This document shows positions 46,195 to 58,079 of a DNA stretch of 64,000 nucleotides, piece after piece. The DNA is taken from assembly GCA_030512295.1 (NCBI GenBank), contig JAULSR010000001.1, positions 6,719,001 through 6,783,000 on the forward strand. Reading direction: 5' to 3'. Source of the stretch: Bombardia bombarda. Taxonomy: Eukaryota; Ascomycota; Sordariomycetes; Sordariales; Lasiosphaeriaceae. The position numbers and the translations under genes were made by a program. Positions within the stretch are counted from its first letter, which is position 1, and every line of letters starts with the position of its first letter. Under the pieces are notes generated by a model, which ran no database searches, was not told the DNA's origin, and saw only the letters and a list, made by a program, of their open reading frames with translations.

Positions 46195-47883
46195 TCACAC
46201 ATTCCCTTGCAGCTGCTGCGGATGGCTCCCCGGACATGACCCCGTGCACGCCAGCCCCGACGTGGCCTGGTTTTTGATGTTTGAGCACAGTATCTTCGCA
46301 GTGCCGCCGTTGGCAGGCTTGATGTCAATGCCCGAAAAGTGCAAGTCCGTGCAGGGCGCCGCACCGCTGCAGTGGATTGCCGCGCCGACATTATATCTGC
46401 TAGTGCCTGTGATGTTTTCCCAGTGGATATCAGAGATGGCAAGGCGGGAGCTGTCACAGTTCTGGTACGAGTCTGGTTTTTTTTTTTCCTGGTGGTCAGT
46501 CGATTAGGTATTCCTAGGAATAGGGGCTCGCTCAAAAAGCAGCCGGTGGAGAGAGCACTTACAAATACACGAGGTTACATAGATGGGCTGGTTGACGTTC
46601 TCCGAGTGGATGTTGCGGAAGGTGACGTTCTTGACATAGCCGCGGCCGGGGTACGTCTTGATCCAGGCGGCGTTGCTGCTGTGGTAAAGGCTCACGTTCT
46701 CAAAGACGACGTTCTCGACGTAGTCGGGCTGGTTCGCGTTGGACCCGATGCTGCCGACGCACATGCCACCCGACTCGTGGCAGACGATGTTGCTGACGTG
46801 CACGTTGGTGCTGTTGCCCTTGACCGAGATACAGTCCTGTTGTTATATCAAGTTAATGCCCTCCCAGATGAAAAGAGTGGGGATGGTGATTTGGTGTTTT
46901 AAGGCCGTCTTTCAGGGGGAAGACGATATGGAAGCAACAACCAACACAGCAAAAACAAGAGAGATAAAAACACTCACATCAAAGCACTGCACCGTCCAGT
47001 TGGAAATCACAATATCCCTCGAGTTCCACGTGTCCACCCCGTCCGTGTTCACCGCCTTCCACTGCGAATTGCTCGTCGTGTTCATATCCAGATTCGTCAT
47101 GGTCACATTCTGCGAGTGCGCCACAAACGTATGCCAGAACTGCGCCTGCCTCCACGTGATCCCATCAATCAAGATATTCGTCCCCCGCCAGATCGTCAGC
47201 GAGATGGGCCGTCCGTTCTGGTTCGACTGGCTCCTGTTCTGGTCGATCCAGACCTGCCCGTTGCCGAAAAACAGCGCCTTGCCGAAGCCGCGCATGCTCA
47301 CGTCGCGCCCGCCCAGCAGCCAGGCCGTCGACCGGCCCGCGTACGTGACCGAGAAGCTCCGCGACAGCCAGTAGCTGATGTTGTCGGCGCTCCACACAAA
47401 CTTGCCGTGGATCTCGATGTCGCACTTGTTCAGGTCCGTCGTGTTCATCACCTGCCGGATGTTGTACGTGCCCTCCTGGAAGATGATCTTGCCGTTCTTG
47501 CCGCACTGCTTGAACGCGTCCAGGATCTGCGGCGTGTCGTCGTCGGCTGCTGCAGCTGCTTCACTGGCGGTGACAGTGACATCGCGGGCGGCGATGGGTG
47601 ATTCGCGAAGCACCAAGGGTGAGTTTCCCGTGGATGGCACAGGGCGCGGGTAGTGGCCCAACGCTCCAGGGGCTCCCGCTTCCACGCCAAACCTTGAGTT
47701 TGGTTCATCTTCTGGCCAAAAAGGGGCGTCACGCTCGGCAGGCGGAACTGTACCGATGCTTCGGTGGACGGCACGAGGGGTTGCGCTGATGGGCGTGACG
47801 ATACACGTCGAGCCCGACTTGACCACAACCCCAGAGGCTGTGGTCGCCCCGAGGACGACCAGCAGCACGGCGGAGAAGCGCAT
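46195..47883 (-). CDS. Secreted exopolygalacturonase (glycoside hydrolase family 28), 485 aa
   Basis: The predicted enzyme removes galacturonic acid from the ends of pectin chains outside the cell. Minus-strand exons are 46978-47883, 46563-46836 and 46195-46472, giving 485 aa. Introns start GTGAGT and GTAAGT. The last acceptor is the ACCAG at 46473-46477, chosen because it restores SCIYSYQNCDSSRLAI. A signal peptide is clear (MRFSAVLLVVLGATTASG). GH28 active-site motifs occur in order: NTDGVDTW, DDCISVKGNSTN (made by joining exons 1 and 2), CHESGGMCVGSIG and WIKTYPGRG. Many Asn-X-Thr/Ser glycosylation sites are present. The NTDG-DTW form and the extended N-terminus favour an exo- over endo-acting enzyme. 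Possible carbon-repression sites lie upstream. Confidence 0.94.
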
Positions 47884-48759
47884 GATGATGTTACTGTCTT
47901 CTTGTTCTGGAAAGCAGGCACTATAATCTGGAGATATAAGGTCAGCCCCAGCCAACAAGCAGCAGTCAACACACAACAGTACTCAACCCACCTTTGGTCA
48001 AGAAAACAAACCGCCCCCAAAACAGAACAAAACCTCACATCAGCGTACGGCATCCCTCTTGTATCATACATATATATCTATAACCTCCCTTTAACCCCTG
48101 AACCAAACCTCTTACAGATCACAGGCCGGGGGGCGATAGCCCATCCACCCCCCGCAAGCCGGGAATCTGGAAGGAAAGTACGAACCAAAGTCGCTATAGT
48201 AAACTCCGGGGAGGCTTTTAGATTGCTTTCACTTAGCACATCTCTAACCCTTTGATCCGCCCACGTCCCGCCCCCGCTGCACCGTCCGTCCGGCTGATTT
48301 GATATATGCCATGCACCTTCGGCATCTCGCTCGCTGCAGGCCACACAAGCTCCTGGAAATCCGGGGTAGCGCGTTTGGGGAAGCCTCCATAGGTCTAAAT
48401 AAATTAAACCCGGCACTCAATCACTTAATGACATGTACAGCCGAATATATCTAGGGTAAATCCCGATGCCACCTACTCAAGGGTATCTCTTTGAGTGGAC
48501 ATAAGTTATTATTATTTGTGTATCAAGAAGAGCTCCATGCGCACGAGTGAGGTTGCATTCGCCACTACAGACAGCTAAAACAAAGAACATAAATGTTGCG
48601 TCGAAAATAAATGGTATCATTTGAAAAACAAAGCATCAAAAATATCTGCTATTTCCCGCTCTACCAACTCAAAAAAAAAAAAAAAACATCTCATCATATG
48701 TCATCCCAAAATAAACCATAAATATCTGGGCACCTTTGGTGGGTGGATGGATAGACTAT
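47884..48759. other. Exopolygalacturonase promoter region
   Basis: This contains a TATA-like TATATATCTATAA at about 48070-48083, some 190 bp ahead of the start codon, and a cluster of SYGGGG motifs at 48126-48277. An A-rich run of 17 bases lies near 48670. The right end is the 3' flank of the next minus-strand gene. Confidence 0.6.
48126..48277. promoter_or_regulatory. Cluster of four CreA-like SYGGGG sites
   Basis: CCGGGG at 48126-48131 and 48206-48211 and GCGGGG (reverse strand) at 48150-48155 and 48272-48277 fit the consensus of the glucose repressor CreA/CRE1. They lie 240-395 bp upstream of the exopolygalacturonase start. The motif is short and can occur by chance. Confidence 0.4.
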
Positions 48760-51743
48760 CTACTCAATTTCCTTGAGCGATCTGGTCAGGCTCGCAAACT
48801 CCCTCTGCACCCTCGGGTCATCGGGGTCTTGCAACTCCAGATCGGCACGTCTCGTCCTGATCTCAAACTCGGCCCTCAATTTTTCATTCAACTTCGACTG
48901 CAGAAAATCAAAGTCATCCCGCTGACATGCTCTGGAGAAAACGTCCCGCATGCGATCACTATACAACTGGCACGTGGCGACAGGCGTAGGCTGCCGGCTC
49001 TTGTAGATAAGATGAGAGATCTCGCCACCGTCCTCGCTTTCTTGCAACGGCCAGACCACGGCATCGAAGCACTCCTCGCAGACCGTAAACTGCGGCAGAT
49101 CTTCCATAACGTACCACTTCTGGTTGTGAAGCGGTTTGTTGCGCTGGCACTCCTCATGTAGGGAAATAACCCGAATGCGGTCAGCGAGCTCCTGGATATT
49201 CGGCGCGCTCGCGCGGCTGACTGCTCGATCAGACGTTATTTCGAGCAAGTCAAAGTAGTGGAGGAAGCGCTTCCTATCGGGTGTGAAGTGGAGCTGGCAA
49301 ACACTCCATCCGGGCTCCGAGTGCGAATCCTGTGGCACAAATACTCCAGCGAGGTTTGGCAAAATGACCTCGACCATCTTGGCGCAGTTGTGACAAATAT
49401 TGAAATCCTTGATCGGCCGCTTCGAGTACGGATCCTGCACGCTATACCAGATGCGGTTTACCTCCTGACTTCCAGCACAGGCTTGGTAGCGTTTTGCGAC
49501 CGAAGCTATCCCCAGTAACAGGCGCAGGTCCGAGTACCGATACTTTAACGTCATAAGAAACGCAATACGGTACCACGGAGATGCGCCAAAGTTACAGGAG
49601 ATGAGCACATCAGGCGGACGATGAGCGACAGGAACAAACATGTGTTTGAACTCTGATCCTGCAAAGACGGCCTCGAAACAACCGGGGCAGATATCAAAGT
49701 GGTCAACCCGCGGCAGCGTCATGAAACGGCCGGCATCAGGACTGTTCCGAGATGGGGTGGGGACCTTCCATCGGCATTCAGGAAGCTGAGGTAGCACGCC
49801 TTGCTGTACATCCTCAGAGTAGCGTCTAAACGACATGATGGGCTTTCCTAGTAGAGCATGCTGCTCTGCTGGATAGAACTGACCCGGCTGCCAGTATGAA
49901 GGTGGGGAATCCTGCCGTCTCAGGGGCGGGGACGGCATTGGGGATTGAACACTGTCCACCGGAACAGCAATTGCAATAGGCAAAGTCGTGGCGCTATTGG
50001 CGTATGAGTTGAGGCTTGTTGTGCGTGAATCTATACGAGGATGTGCGTCGTTGTTATCGGGTCTGCGCGATGGACTTTTGCCAACAGAGGTTGATGGCGA
50101 TATAGAGCGTTCGTTGAATCTCTTGCTGCTACTCTTCTCGGTTGGCGGAAATGTTGAGCTCCTTGGGCTTGGTGGGGGCATGCCAGTTGGGAATTGGCCT
50201 CCTTGAGTGATTTGAGGAGAAGGAAGTGGCGACACGGCTCTGGGGTTAGATCCGCCACTCGCAGCTCCTCGGGTTTGGACAGGTGTTCGGAGAGTGACTG
50301 ATGATTCTCGCTCAAGAGTGGCCCGGCGCGGGAGATGGCGCTCAGAATGATTAGAGCGCTGGTATCTGGGGTTTTCTTCGCCATAATATTTTTCTGGCTC
50401 GCGAGGGATCTGCTGACGCGGGCCATTGAGATTTGCTTTCCGTCTGGGCATCTGGTTCTCTGATGCACGGGGATATGGCGGAGAGTTGCTTTTCCTCTCA
50501 CCCCTTGGAGGAGGCGAGTTCCTGGCCCTTCGAGCTGGCGAGTCATTCCCCTGCATCATGAAGGCAAGGGCATCGTCTGGATCATTGTACTGATACGCTG
50601 ACAGAAGAGGATTCACGATGGGATATGGTGGCTCCAAAGATTGAGATTCTTGCCGAGAATCATGCCGAGACTCTTGTCTCGAGTGTCGAGATTCGTGACG
50701 AGATTCGTGACGAGATTCGTGACGAGACTCATGCCGAGAGTGCCTTTGGGCGTCGACGGTTGAAGATGAGCGTTTATGAGGGAGCGGAGCTGGTGATCGA
50801 CTGGAGGAGTGTTGAGCTGGCGACCTATCGTCATACTTTTCGGTTCGGGAACCCTCCCTCGCAGGCGATCGACCCGAAGGCGGCCCGTTTGCCCCTGGGT
50901 TAAAATCCCAGTACGCCCGGTCACGTCCGCCGGTCATATGTTTGATGACGGGTGAGAGGTATTCAGCACTGGCACCAGGCGGCTTCGGAATCTCAGAACG
51001 GCCGGGCTGGTCTCGGGGTTCTTGTTCCACCAGCGCCTTCTCCCGGTTCCGCCGACTATTAGATCGACGGATTGAAGATTCCGGATGCGTGTCAAGCGGC
51101 GGGAGATCGTGGTGGCTCTTTCGTTTAGATAATTCGGGCCGCCTCTCCTTCTCCTTCTCCTTCCCCTTCTCCTTCTCCTTCTCGCCCTCCACAACTACAA
51201 ATTTTCGGCACGTGTTGGCCTCGTATTTCTCCCCTTTGACCGGGGAGGACGCTTGGCTCTGGCCTGATGCTTCTCCGCCATCCTCCGAGCCGGCTTCAGA
51301 GCCAGTCAAAATGACAAAGCGGCGTTCTGGGTTGTGTTCATGAACGGGAAGGAGAACGGGAAACTGGTCGACATCACCACGATGTATGGGCTGTTCAAGG
51401 TGTGAAGAGTCGGACACAACAGACTCGCCGTGTTCTTTGGCAAGAGAGTCGGCCTCGTCCTCGACGCTTGGCGGAGGAGGTCGCTTCCTACGTGTGTTTT
51501 GGCCATACGAAACAGGGACTCTTTCGTCGAATGGGCGAGGCGAGCGGCTTGAGCGAGGCGGGGGGTCGTAGTTGCTGGTTCTCCTATATATGCAGCTTGG
51601 TCAGCACAGCCTCAATCTCTCAGACGCAGTCGGCCAGCTCGAGGGTAACGGCGAGCTCACAATGTCGGGGCCGGGCTCTTTGCCCGAGACGTCTTCCAGG
51701 ACCCTGTCTGCAGGAGGGCCTGAATATCGTCCATCTCAACCAT
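48760..51743 (-). CDS. Large disordered protein with three CxxC motifs, 968 aa
   Basis: The function is not recognised. Two minus-strand exons (51661-51743, 48760-51583) join through an intron with GTGAGC, a branch-like GCTGAC and ATAG. The start chosen is MVEMDDIQALLQTGSWKTS. A longer unspliced frame begins only with GTG and lacks this end. Residues about 30-620 are low complexity, rich in Ser, Arg, Pro and Glu, with a tandem RHES repeat near the middle. The C-terminal third is folded-looking and has three CxxC units: FDICPGCFEAV near 659, FNICHNCAKMV near 757 and FTVCEECFDAV near 864. Conserved-looking Trp and His residues lie between them, suggesting zinc binding. Similar proteins are often labelled Ser/Arg-related in fungal annotations, which says little about function. 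Confidence 0.85.
50650..50745 (-). repeat. 12-bp tandem repeat encoding RHES units
   Basis: About seven imperfect copies of a 12-bp unit (GACGAGATTCGT on the plus strand) lie inside the CxxC protein gene. Read on the coding strand they give RHES/RHDS/RQES. The period keeps the frame. Confidence 0.85.
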
Positions 51744-52655
51744 GTCGGGCGCTTGGAAGTGCGTTTTTTTGCAACCACTGGTGTCGGGGTGAGCTCAGCT
51801 CAGCATCGTGCGTTTGTGGGTGGTGTGTGTCTCGCTCTCTCTCGGGCGGGGCACCGCAGTGGGTGGGGACGGAGTTAACTGAATCTCACCCAGCCCTGCA
51901 GCCGGGCTCAATTCGACCGTGTTGGATATTGTCTGGTTGATTTGTCGGAGAAGGTGATAGAGCGAAATGAACAAAACTTCGAAGGCCGGACTGACACTTT
52001 AAGCGTATGGCGGCTACCTACCTGCCTTAGACCAGAGTTGATCGTGAAGAGAACGTGGGAGCTTGTTCTTGGGGACAAACAGGAGCGATGAAGTGCTGCA
52101 AGCACCGGACCAATTGGGGTGGTCGCACAATATATCAGACTGCGGAGGAGAGGGAGGCAACGCTACTGTGCAGCCCGCAGCGCGCATGAATGTTGGCGCC
52201 CTACGGGCAGGCTGCGCATCTTAAGGTGGTGGCCGGCCGATGATGAAAGTTGCCCAGTTGCCCAGGTGGTGTGGTGCCCGGGAGGTGGGGAGGCGCCGTA
52301 TGTCATACCTCCAGGGATGTTGGAGAGGGTTTCTGCGGGCTTCCCAGTACCCACCATCCACCAGACCACCACCCAGAGCCTGTTCCCGTTGTCAGTGGGG
52401 TAGGTAGGTAGGTAGGTATCAACGCAATTGAACATAGGTATATCAAGAATGCGCATCATGGAAAATGGAGAGCGTAAAACATGAATGCAGCCGGTGGGAA
52501 TGAAAAGAAATAGTTCCACTGCGCGATGGATGGAAAGATTGGGAAGCTATAGACTACAGTTGCTGGCGTTATAATATCTATTGTTCTTGTCTCCGTGCAG
52601 TGCCGTACCGTACCGTAGCACTTGCATTGCTTTGGGAAAGTAGACAAAGGCAGCG

Positions 52656-52727
<72 letters not shown>
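52656..52727 (+). repeat. (CAA)24 microsatellite
   Basis: A nearly perfect run of about 24 CAA triplets. One frame reads as polyglutamine, but no supported gene spans it. Confidence 0.95.
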
Positions 52728-53151
52728 CATGGAAGTATTTTACGCAGATAATCAGGAACCCTTAAGGTCTCTGGTCGCCTTGTTCATTCTAATGGCCTTG
52801 GGTTTGGAGTTGCCTTGCTTGACCTCGACAAAGGGCAGGGCAGTCGCCAGGATGGGTGCCCAGGATTCAACATTGGTCGCGGTCGGCCGGCCAAGAAACT
52901 CAAAATCTCGCTTCTGAAGCACAGAAGGTGCCCACTTGACCTTGACCCCTCGGTTACCTAATCAATGACAATTCTCCGAGAGGATGGTTGCGATTGATTG
53001 CTCTTCGATGCCCGATTGCTCTTGCACTACCCACTGAGGTGGCAGTCTTTCGTGAATAAACATAAACGCAATGCAATGCGATGTTGCCGTCGTATTTCAG
53101 CCGAGGCTTTGTGTGGCGCCTTCACACCATCGCGATGATAGGCTTCAGATG

Positions 53152-53171
53152 CCCCCCCCCCCCCCCCCCCC
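53152..53171 (+). repeat. Poly-C tract, 20 bases
   Basis: An uninterrupted run of 20 C, the longest homopolymer in the window. Its length is prone to sequencing error. Confidence 0.9.
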
Positions 53172-55139
53172 AATCTGATTTCAGCTTGCTCCTCGTCCCA
53201 TCTCGATATTGAATAGCATCATGACATTCGACCATTTCCAGCGGCTGGTGTACGGCAGTCCGGCAACTCTGGTCCTGGAGTTTCTCTTCCTCACCGCCTA
53301 TTAGTCACAGGGCCTTTACGTGCTACGCGATGAGGCTCGTTTTCACAGCTGCAGTGATATTTACATGGAGCTCAGGCTGACCCAATCCACGGAATGGGCG
53401 GGATGGGGGATGTTGGACGGGAGAGAGTCATCCAAGCAAATGGTAAGAGCCTAAGGGCGGGCTTTCTTACCTCAAGATTCATCGCTCACCTTTGATCCGC
53501 ACTGTCGGTAGACGCACACCGTGCTACTAATCAGTCGTGGGACTGACATGTGCAACCGCCTCCCGGACTGCTACAGAAGCCGGGCGTAGGTAACCGCTGC
53601 TCGGTGTCTTATATCCGATCGAAGCTTCGACCTTCCAAGCTCGGGGTCACACGCTCGTCACTTGTACGCTGTCGTGTAGGTATGGAAACTTGAACAACCA
53701 CCCTCATCCGGCATGCCACATATTCTGCCTCACTTCATCGGGGCAACCCGCCAAGGCGCGGGTGGTTCCCTATCCCCTTCCGCAAAGGCAGGATGGCCAC
53801 CGAGCCAGCTGTCAATATGCACTTCCCTCCGCATGCTCCGGCTGATCGACGTGGCTCTATTATCGTCCTGTCTGTCGCCTCCCGTTCGCGCTAAGAGATA
53901 TATATTAGAGGCGATATATTCTCGTGTGTATGGAATGAGGACAACATAAGTCTGTGGGATATAGACTCGCTACGGAAGCAAGCGGCCAGCGCCGCACAGT
54001 TCGATTCTGGCATTTCGAAGCGTTGCGTCGCCAGTGCGAGCCACGTCTTTCACCCTGCTGTCCATCGTTGTACAGCTTATATGTGAGCTCACAGATAAGG
54101 CTGTGTATTCTCATCCTATATGAGATGGCCATTCACTCTCGTCGCTTGACCCCCGTGTCGACCCTGGCAGGGTTGAATCTCCATAATTTGGGCGAGAAAC
54201 ATTTTTCTTCCTCGTTGCGGCCCAGGTGGCGGCCTCCTTTAGCGACGCGTTTTGGGTGGAGGCTATGAGGCCGATGTCCTGCATAACAAACAACCACCAC
54301 GGCCAGCCACCTGTGATAGTGTAGGTCGTTTACCCCCATGGCATAATCGAGCCTCTACTGTTGGCAAAATACTCATTATATCACGACAAGGCAACCATTC
54401 AGGTCAAGATGGCTTGCTTGGCTAAGATACCTAGCTTGGAAGCCTAACGACGTCCGACCAGCATACCTACCCGAAACATTCCACACACCCACATACGCTC
54501 ACCGCAGAAAATATATATGTTATCAAGGCAAGGGGTGCGCGGCCCATCTTGATTACGTAGCCATCTCAAAAGGACCTTGGAGTTACGTCGCGCAGCACCA
54601 CGAAATTAGCAAACAAAGACCAGCTGATCAAAAACCTCTGGGAGTTGCGAACCATTTCGGAGGACTTTTCGATGCCCTTTCTGCACTAACAAAGCAACCT
54701 TGAGCCTCATCGTCCTTGTCATATGAACACTTTGACAGTAAACAAGAAAAAGCACAATCACATGCAAGATAACCAAACGAGTGTTTTTTAAGCGATGGAA
54801 GTTGTTTGCCAGTGCACCTATCTACTACCGCCACGTAGCTTCCAGACATCACTGGCAATGAGAAGAAAGCAAATCTGTTCTGGCTCGTACCGTAACCTAA
54901 ATTTTGATACCCGATGCGTTTTGAGAAAGAATGATGAGGTGAATGTTTATTGGTCTTTGGTTACTACTATAAATTTATGTTGTCGCGACAGGAAAATACC
55001 CGGTTTCATCACTTTTGATAAAGTACTTTCTACTGTTCAAACAATAAAAAAAAGCAGTAATGTTTTGCCCACTACATGACACCAAGTTCTTTTTAACAAA
55101 ATTGATGAAATCTTGAAGGCTATCGATCCATGATGCAGT

Positions 55140-55330
55140 ATAAGTCAAAAAGTCTGGCCCGCTCCCGATTTTGCCACCTAAATGTATCCAAGTTCGACCT
55201 TTTATAACTGAAATGGAATAGTTATAAATGGAATGTTTATAGATGGGATAGTTGTAAGTGGGATAGTTGCAAGTGGGATAGTTGTAAATGGAATAGTTGT
55301 AGGTGGTTTAGTTGTAGATGGGTCCAGACT
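55140..55330 (+). repeat. Dispersed repeat, copy E, with clean 15-bp array
   Basis: At 55212-55325 there are about 7.5 units of 15 bp with consensus near GGGATAGTTGTAAGT. They are the least degraded in the window. A short, diverged tail segment may precede them (55140-55211). It lies 250-440 bp upstream of the MetRS gene. Confidence 0.75.
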
Positions 55331-55577
55331 TATTGACTGCCCGGCACTGTCCTTGGCAGTATCCGAGCATGCGGGCGCTACTGCAGGTCAGTGAACCTTG
55401 TCAGACTCGTTATGCACATAACAAGCTTATAGACACATGTTGAATCCCTGACAATGCGCCGTGTCCAACGAGCGCGTTAGTTGAGAGGGACCGCCTAAAT
55501 TCCCACACCACCGATAGCGCAGCCCAAGCCCGACAGCTCGACGACAGAACCGTTGCGACGGTCAATTGACGGCGGCG

Positions 55578-57622
55578 ATGGAAGTGCTCAGGGCAGCTTC
55601 AGCTCGCCATGGCCTGCGACGGCATGTCGCAGCCCTCCAGCCGAGGAACTGGGTGTGTCGGTCATGCCAGAGCCAGAGCCGAAGTCGAAGCCAAAGCTCT
55701 CTTATAAGCAAACGCCAATTCGCATCGTCATCGCCGCGGTTGCAAGCACTATCTTCTACCCCCGAGCCCAGCCCAGTCAAGCCCTACTATGTCACAACGC
55801 CAATTTTCTACGTCAATGCCGGTATGTGTGGGAGCAGCAGCAGCTTCAGTCCCCTCGAGGCCCGTGTGGCCAGCTACATGCTCGTGTGCTGAATCATTCT
55901 CGCAGCGCCCCATGTCGGCCACATGTACTCGATGGTCCTGGCCGACGTGCTGAAGCGATGGCAAACACTTGCGGGCAACAAGGCGATTCTATGCACGGGG
56001 ACCGACGAACACGGGATAAAGGTGCAGCAAGCGGCCGACCTCAACGGCCTCACCCCAAAAGCCATCTGCGACGAGAATGCCGAAAAGTTCAAGGATCTGG
56101 CAAAGATTTCGGGCATAGACTACGACCGATTCATCCGGACCACCGACCCCGACCACGTCGAGGCCGTGAAGCACTTTTGGCGCATGCTGGAGCGGCAGGA
56201 TCTCATATACGAGTCGACACACAGCGGCTGGTACTGCGTCAGCGACGAGTGCTTCTATCCCGAGGGCCTGCTGGAGCGGCGCCAGGACCCCTTCACGGGC
56301 GAGGTCTTTATGGCCTCGGTTGAGTCGGGCAACAAGGTGGAGTGGACAGAGGAGAAGAACTATCACTTCCGCATGACGGCGCTGCGGCAAAAGCTGTTGG
56401 ACTTCTACGAGGCAAATCCCGGCTGGCTTGTGCCCGCAACCCGCCAGGAGCAGGTGATAGACTGGGTCAAGAACAACCTGGAGGACCTGTCCATCTCGCG
56501 GCCCATCGGCCGACTCCACTGGGGCATACGTGTCCCCGACGACAGCCAGCAGACCATATATGTCTGGTTCGACGCGCTGATCAACTACATCACCATGGCG
56601 GGTTTCCCGGACTGGAGGCCGGGCCTCGAATCCCTGGGTGGCTGGCCGGCTGATGTCCAGGTCATTGGCAAGGACATCGTCCGCTTCCACTGTGTGTACT
56701 GGCCCGCCCTGCTTATGGCGTTGGACCTCCCGCTGCCCAAACGCATCCTGAGCCACGCCCACTGGACCATGAACAAGACCAAAATGTCAAAGTCGATCGG
56801 CAATGTGGTCAGCCCCAGCTCTGCCATCGATAGATTTGGCCTTGACACGATCCGATTCTATCTGATCCACGATGGCGGCATCGCCGATGATGCGGATTAT
56901 AGCAATGATGGTATTGAGACGCGTTACAATACATATCTCTGTAATGAACTGGGGAACCAGCTCAATCGTGTCACGGTAGCGAAACAGTGGGATTTGCCAC
57001 AGGTGGTCACGGCTATGACTCAAGGCAGCCTCGAGGCTAGTGACGGCAAGCTGGGGGAGAATTTTGAGAACCAAGAGAGGATGCTTAGGGGCCTAGCGGC
57101 GAATGTGAGCGAGCATATGAACAAGCTGAACTCGGGCGCTGCGCTTCGCGGGATCATGCAGGCAGTAGGCGAGGTACGTTCAACCTCTCCACCATGGACC
57201 TACTACCCTATTCGCAGCAATTATGTACTGACATGGAAGAACAATAGACCAACAAATTCCTGACTCAGACAGAACCGTGGTTCTATTTTAAACAAGGCAC
57301 TCCAGAGAGCTTGGCACTGGTTAATAAGTCGATCTTTTTCGCAGCAGAGAGCTTGCGGATTACGGGAATCCTTCTGCAGCCTTTCATGCCGAGGAAGGCC
57401 AAGGAGCTTCTTGACAGGCTGGGTGTCGCGTCGAACAAGAGGACACTGGCTAATGCGGAGCTGTTTAGCGATTTTGGATATGGCCAGGACAAGAAGCCGT
57501 TGGGGCAGCTGTTTCCTCGGATTGAACTTGAGCCGGAGGTCAAGAAGAATAGTAGCGGGTCGAAGGGGAAGAATAGCAGTAAGGGGGTCAAGAAACGCCC
57601 TGCTGATGGTGCTCCTTCGTAA
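55578..57622 (+). CDS. MSM1: Mitochondrial methionyl-tRNA synthetase, 628 aa
   Basis: The enzyme charges mitochondrial tRNA-Met. Exons are 55578-55821, 55906-57173 and 57248-57622, with introns GTATGT/GCAG and GTACGT/ATAG, giving 628 aa. The first 60 residues are rich in Arg, Ser and Gln without acidic residues (RAASARHGLRRHVAA), a mitochondrial presequence. The HIGH-type signature is APHVGHMYS at residues 82-90, formed across intron 1. KMSKS is intact at 374-378 (KTKMSKSIGNVVSP). Other class I motifs are TGTDEHGIKVQQAA and IYVWFDALINYIT. There is no C-terminal tRNA-binding extension of the cytosolic type; the tail is Lys/Ser-rich. The ATG at 55578 is the first in frame. Confidence 0.95.
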
Positions 57623-58079
57623 TACATCTAAATGTAGAGTCGACGACGACCTAACTGGGTGGGACAAGCACCTACTGGCGATTTGTGAGATACTATCGAG
57701 GTATGTAAATCATTGAGGTTAAGGTATGCATCAGACCTGAGAAAGACTCAGCTGCTGGTCTGTAATATATGTACAATTTTGTAGAATATATATATATATA
57801 AAGTGCTTATATAGCCATTGAATATATATGATACCAATCTCAGTCAACTTTCGACTACAGGTGGGGGAGGTTCCCAACAGAAAGAAGCATACCAGTGGCG
57901 AAGACTCAATGGGCAATTGAACACGGTTGCGCCCCGCTAAAGTGTAGCGCACTCCTATTTTCAGCGGGCAGCCTCCAAGAATCCTCAGCTTCCATTCTTC
58001 TATCCACTATCTCACACGATACCTTCTTAGACGACATTTACCTTAGTAAAGTCTATCAGCAAAACAAGATCAAAACAAC
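57623..58079. other. Intergenic space, MetRS to acetyltransferase
   Basis: 457 bp between two plus-strand genes, with an AT-rich (TA)n-like run at about 57785-57800. No gene is supported. Confidence 0.6.

Larger units (their letters stand above)
51744..55577. other. 3.8 kb gene-free stretch, longest in the window
   Basis: This lies between two divergent genes. It holds TAGG repeats near 52400-52420, a (CAA)24 microsatellite at 52656-52727, a 20-base C tract at 53152-53171, AT-rich DNA at 54690-55110, and repeat copy E at 55140-55330. Open frames here are short, start poorly or are made of repeat. No gene is supported. Confidence 0.6.

Noticed and set aside
52600..52917. Open frame with a polyglutamine run
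   Set aside because: It is open mainly because of the CAA microsatellite; nothing on either side looks like protein.
54795..55079. 94-codon frame in AT-rich DNA
   Set aside because: It has no splice partners, motif or coding bias.
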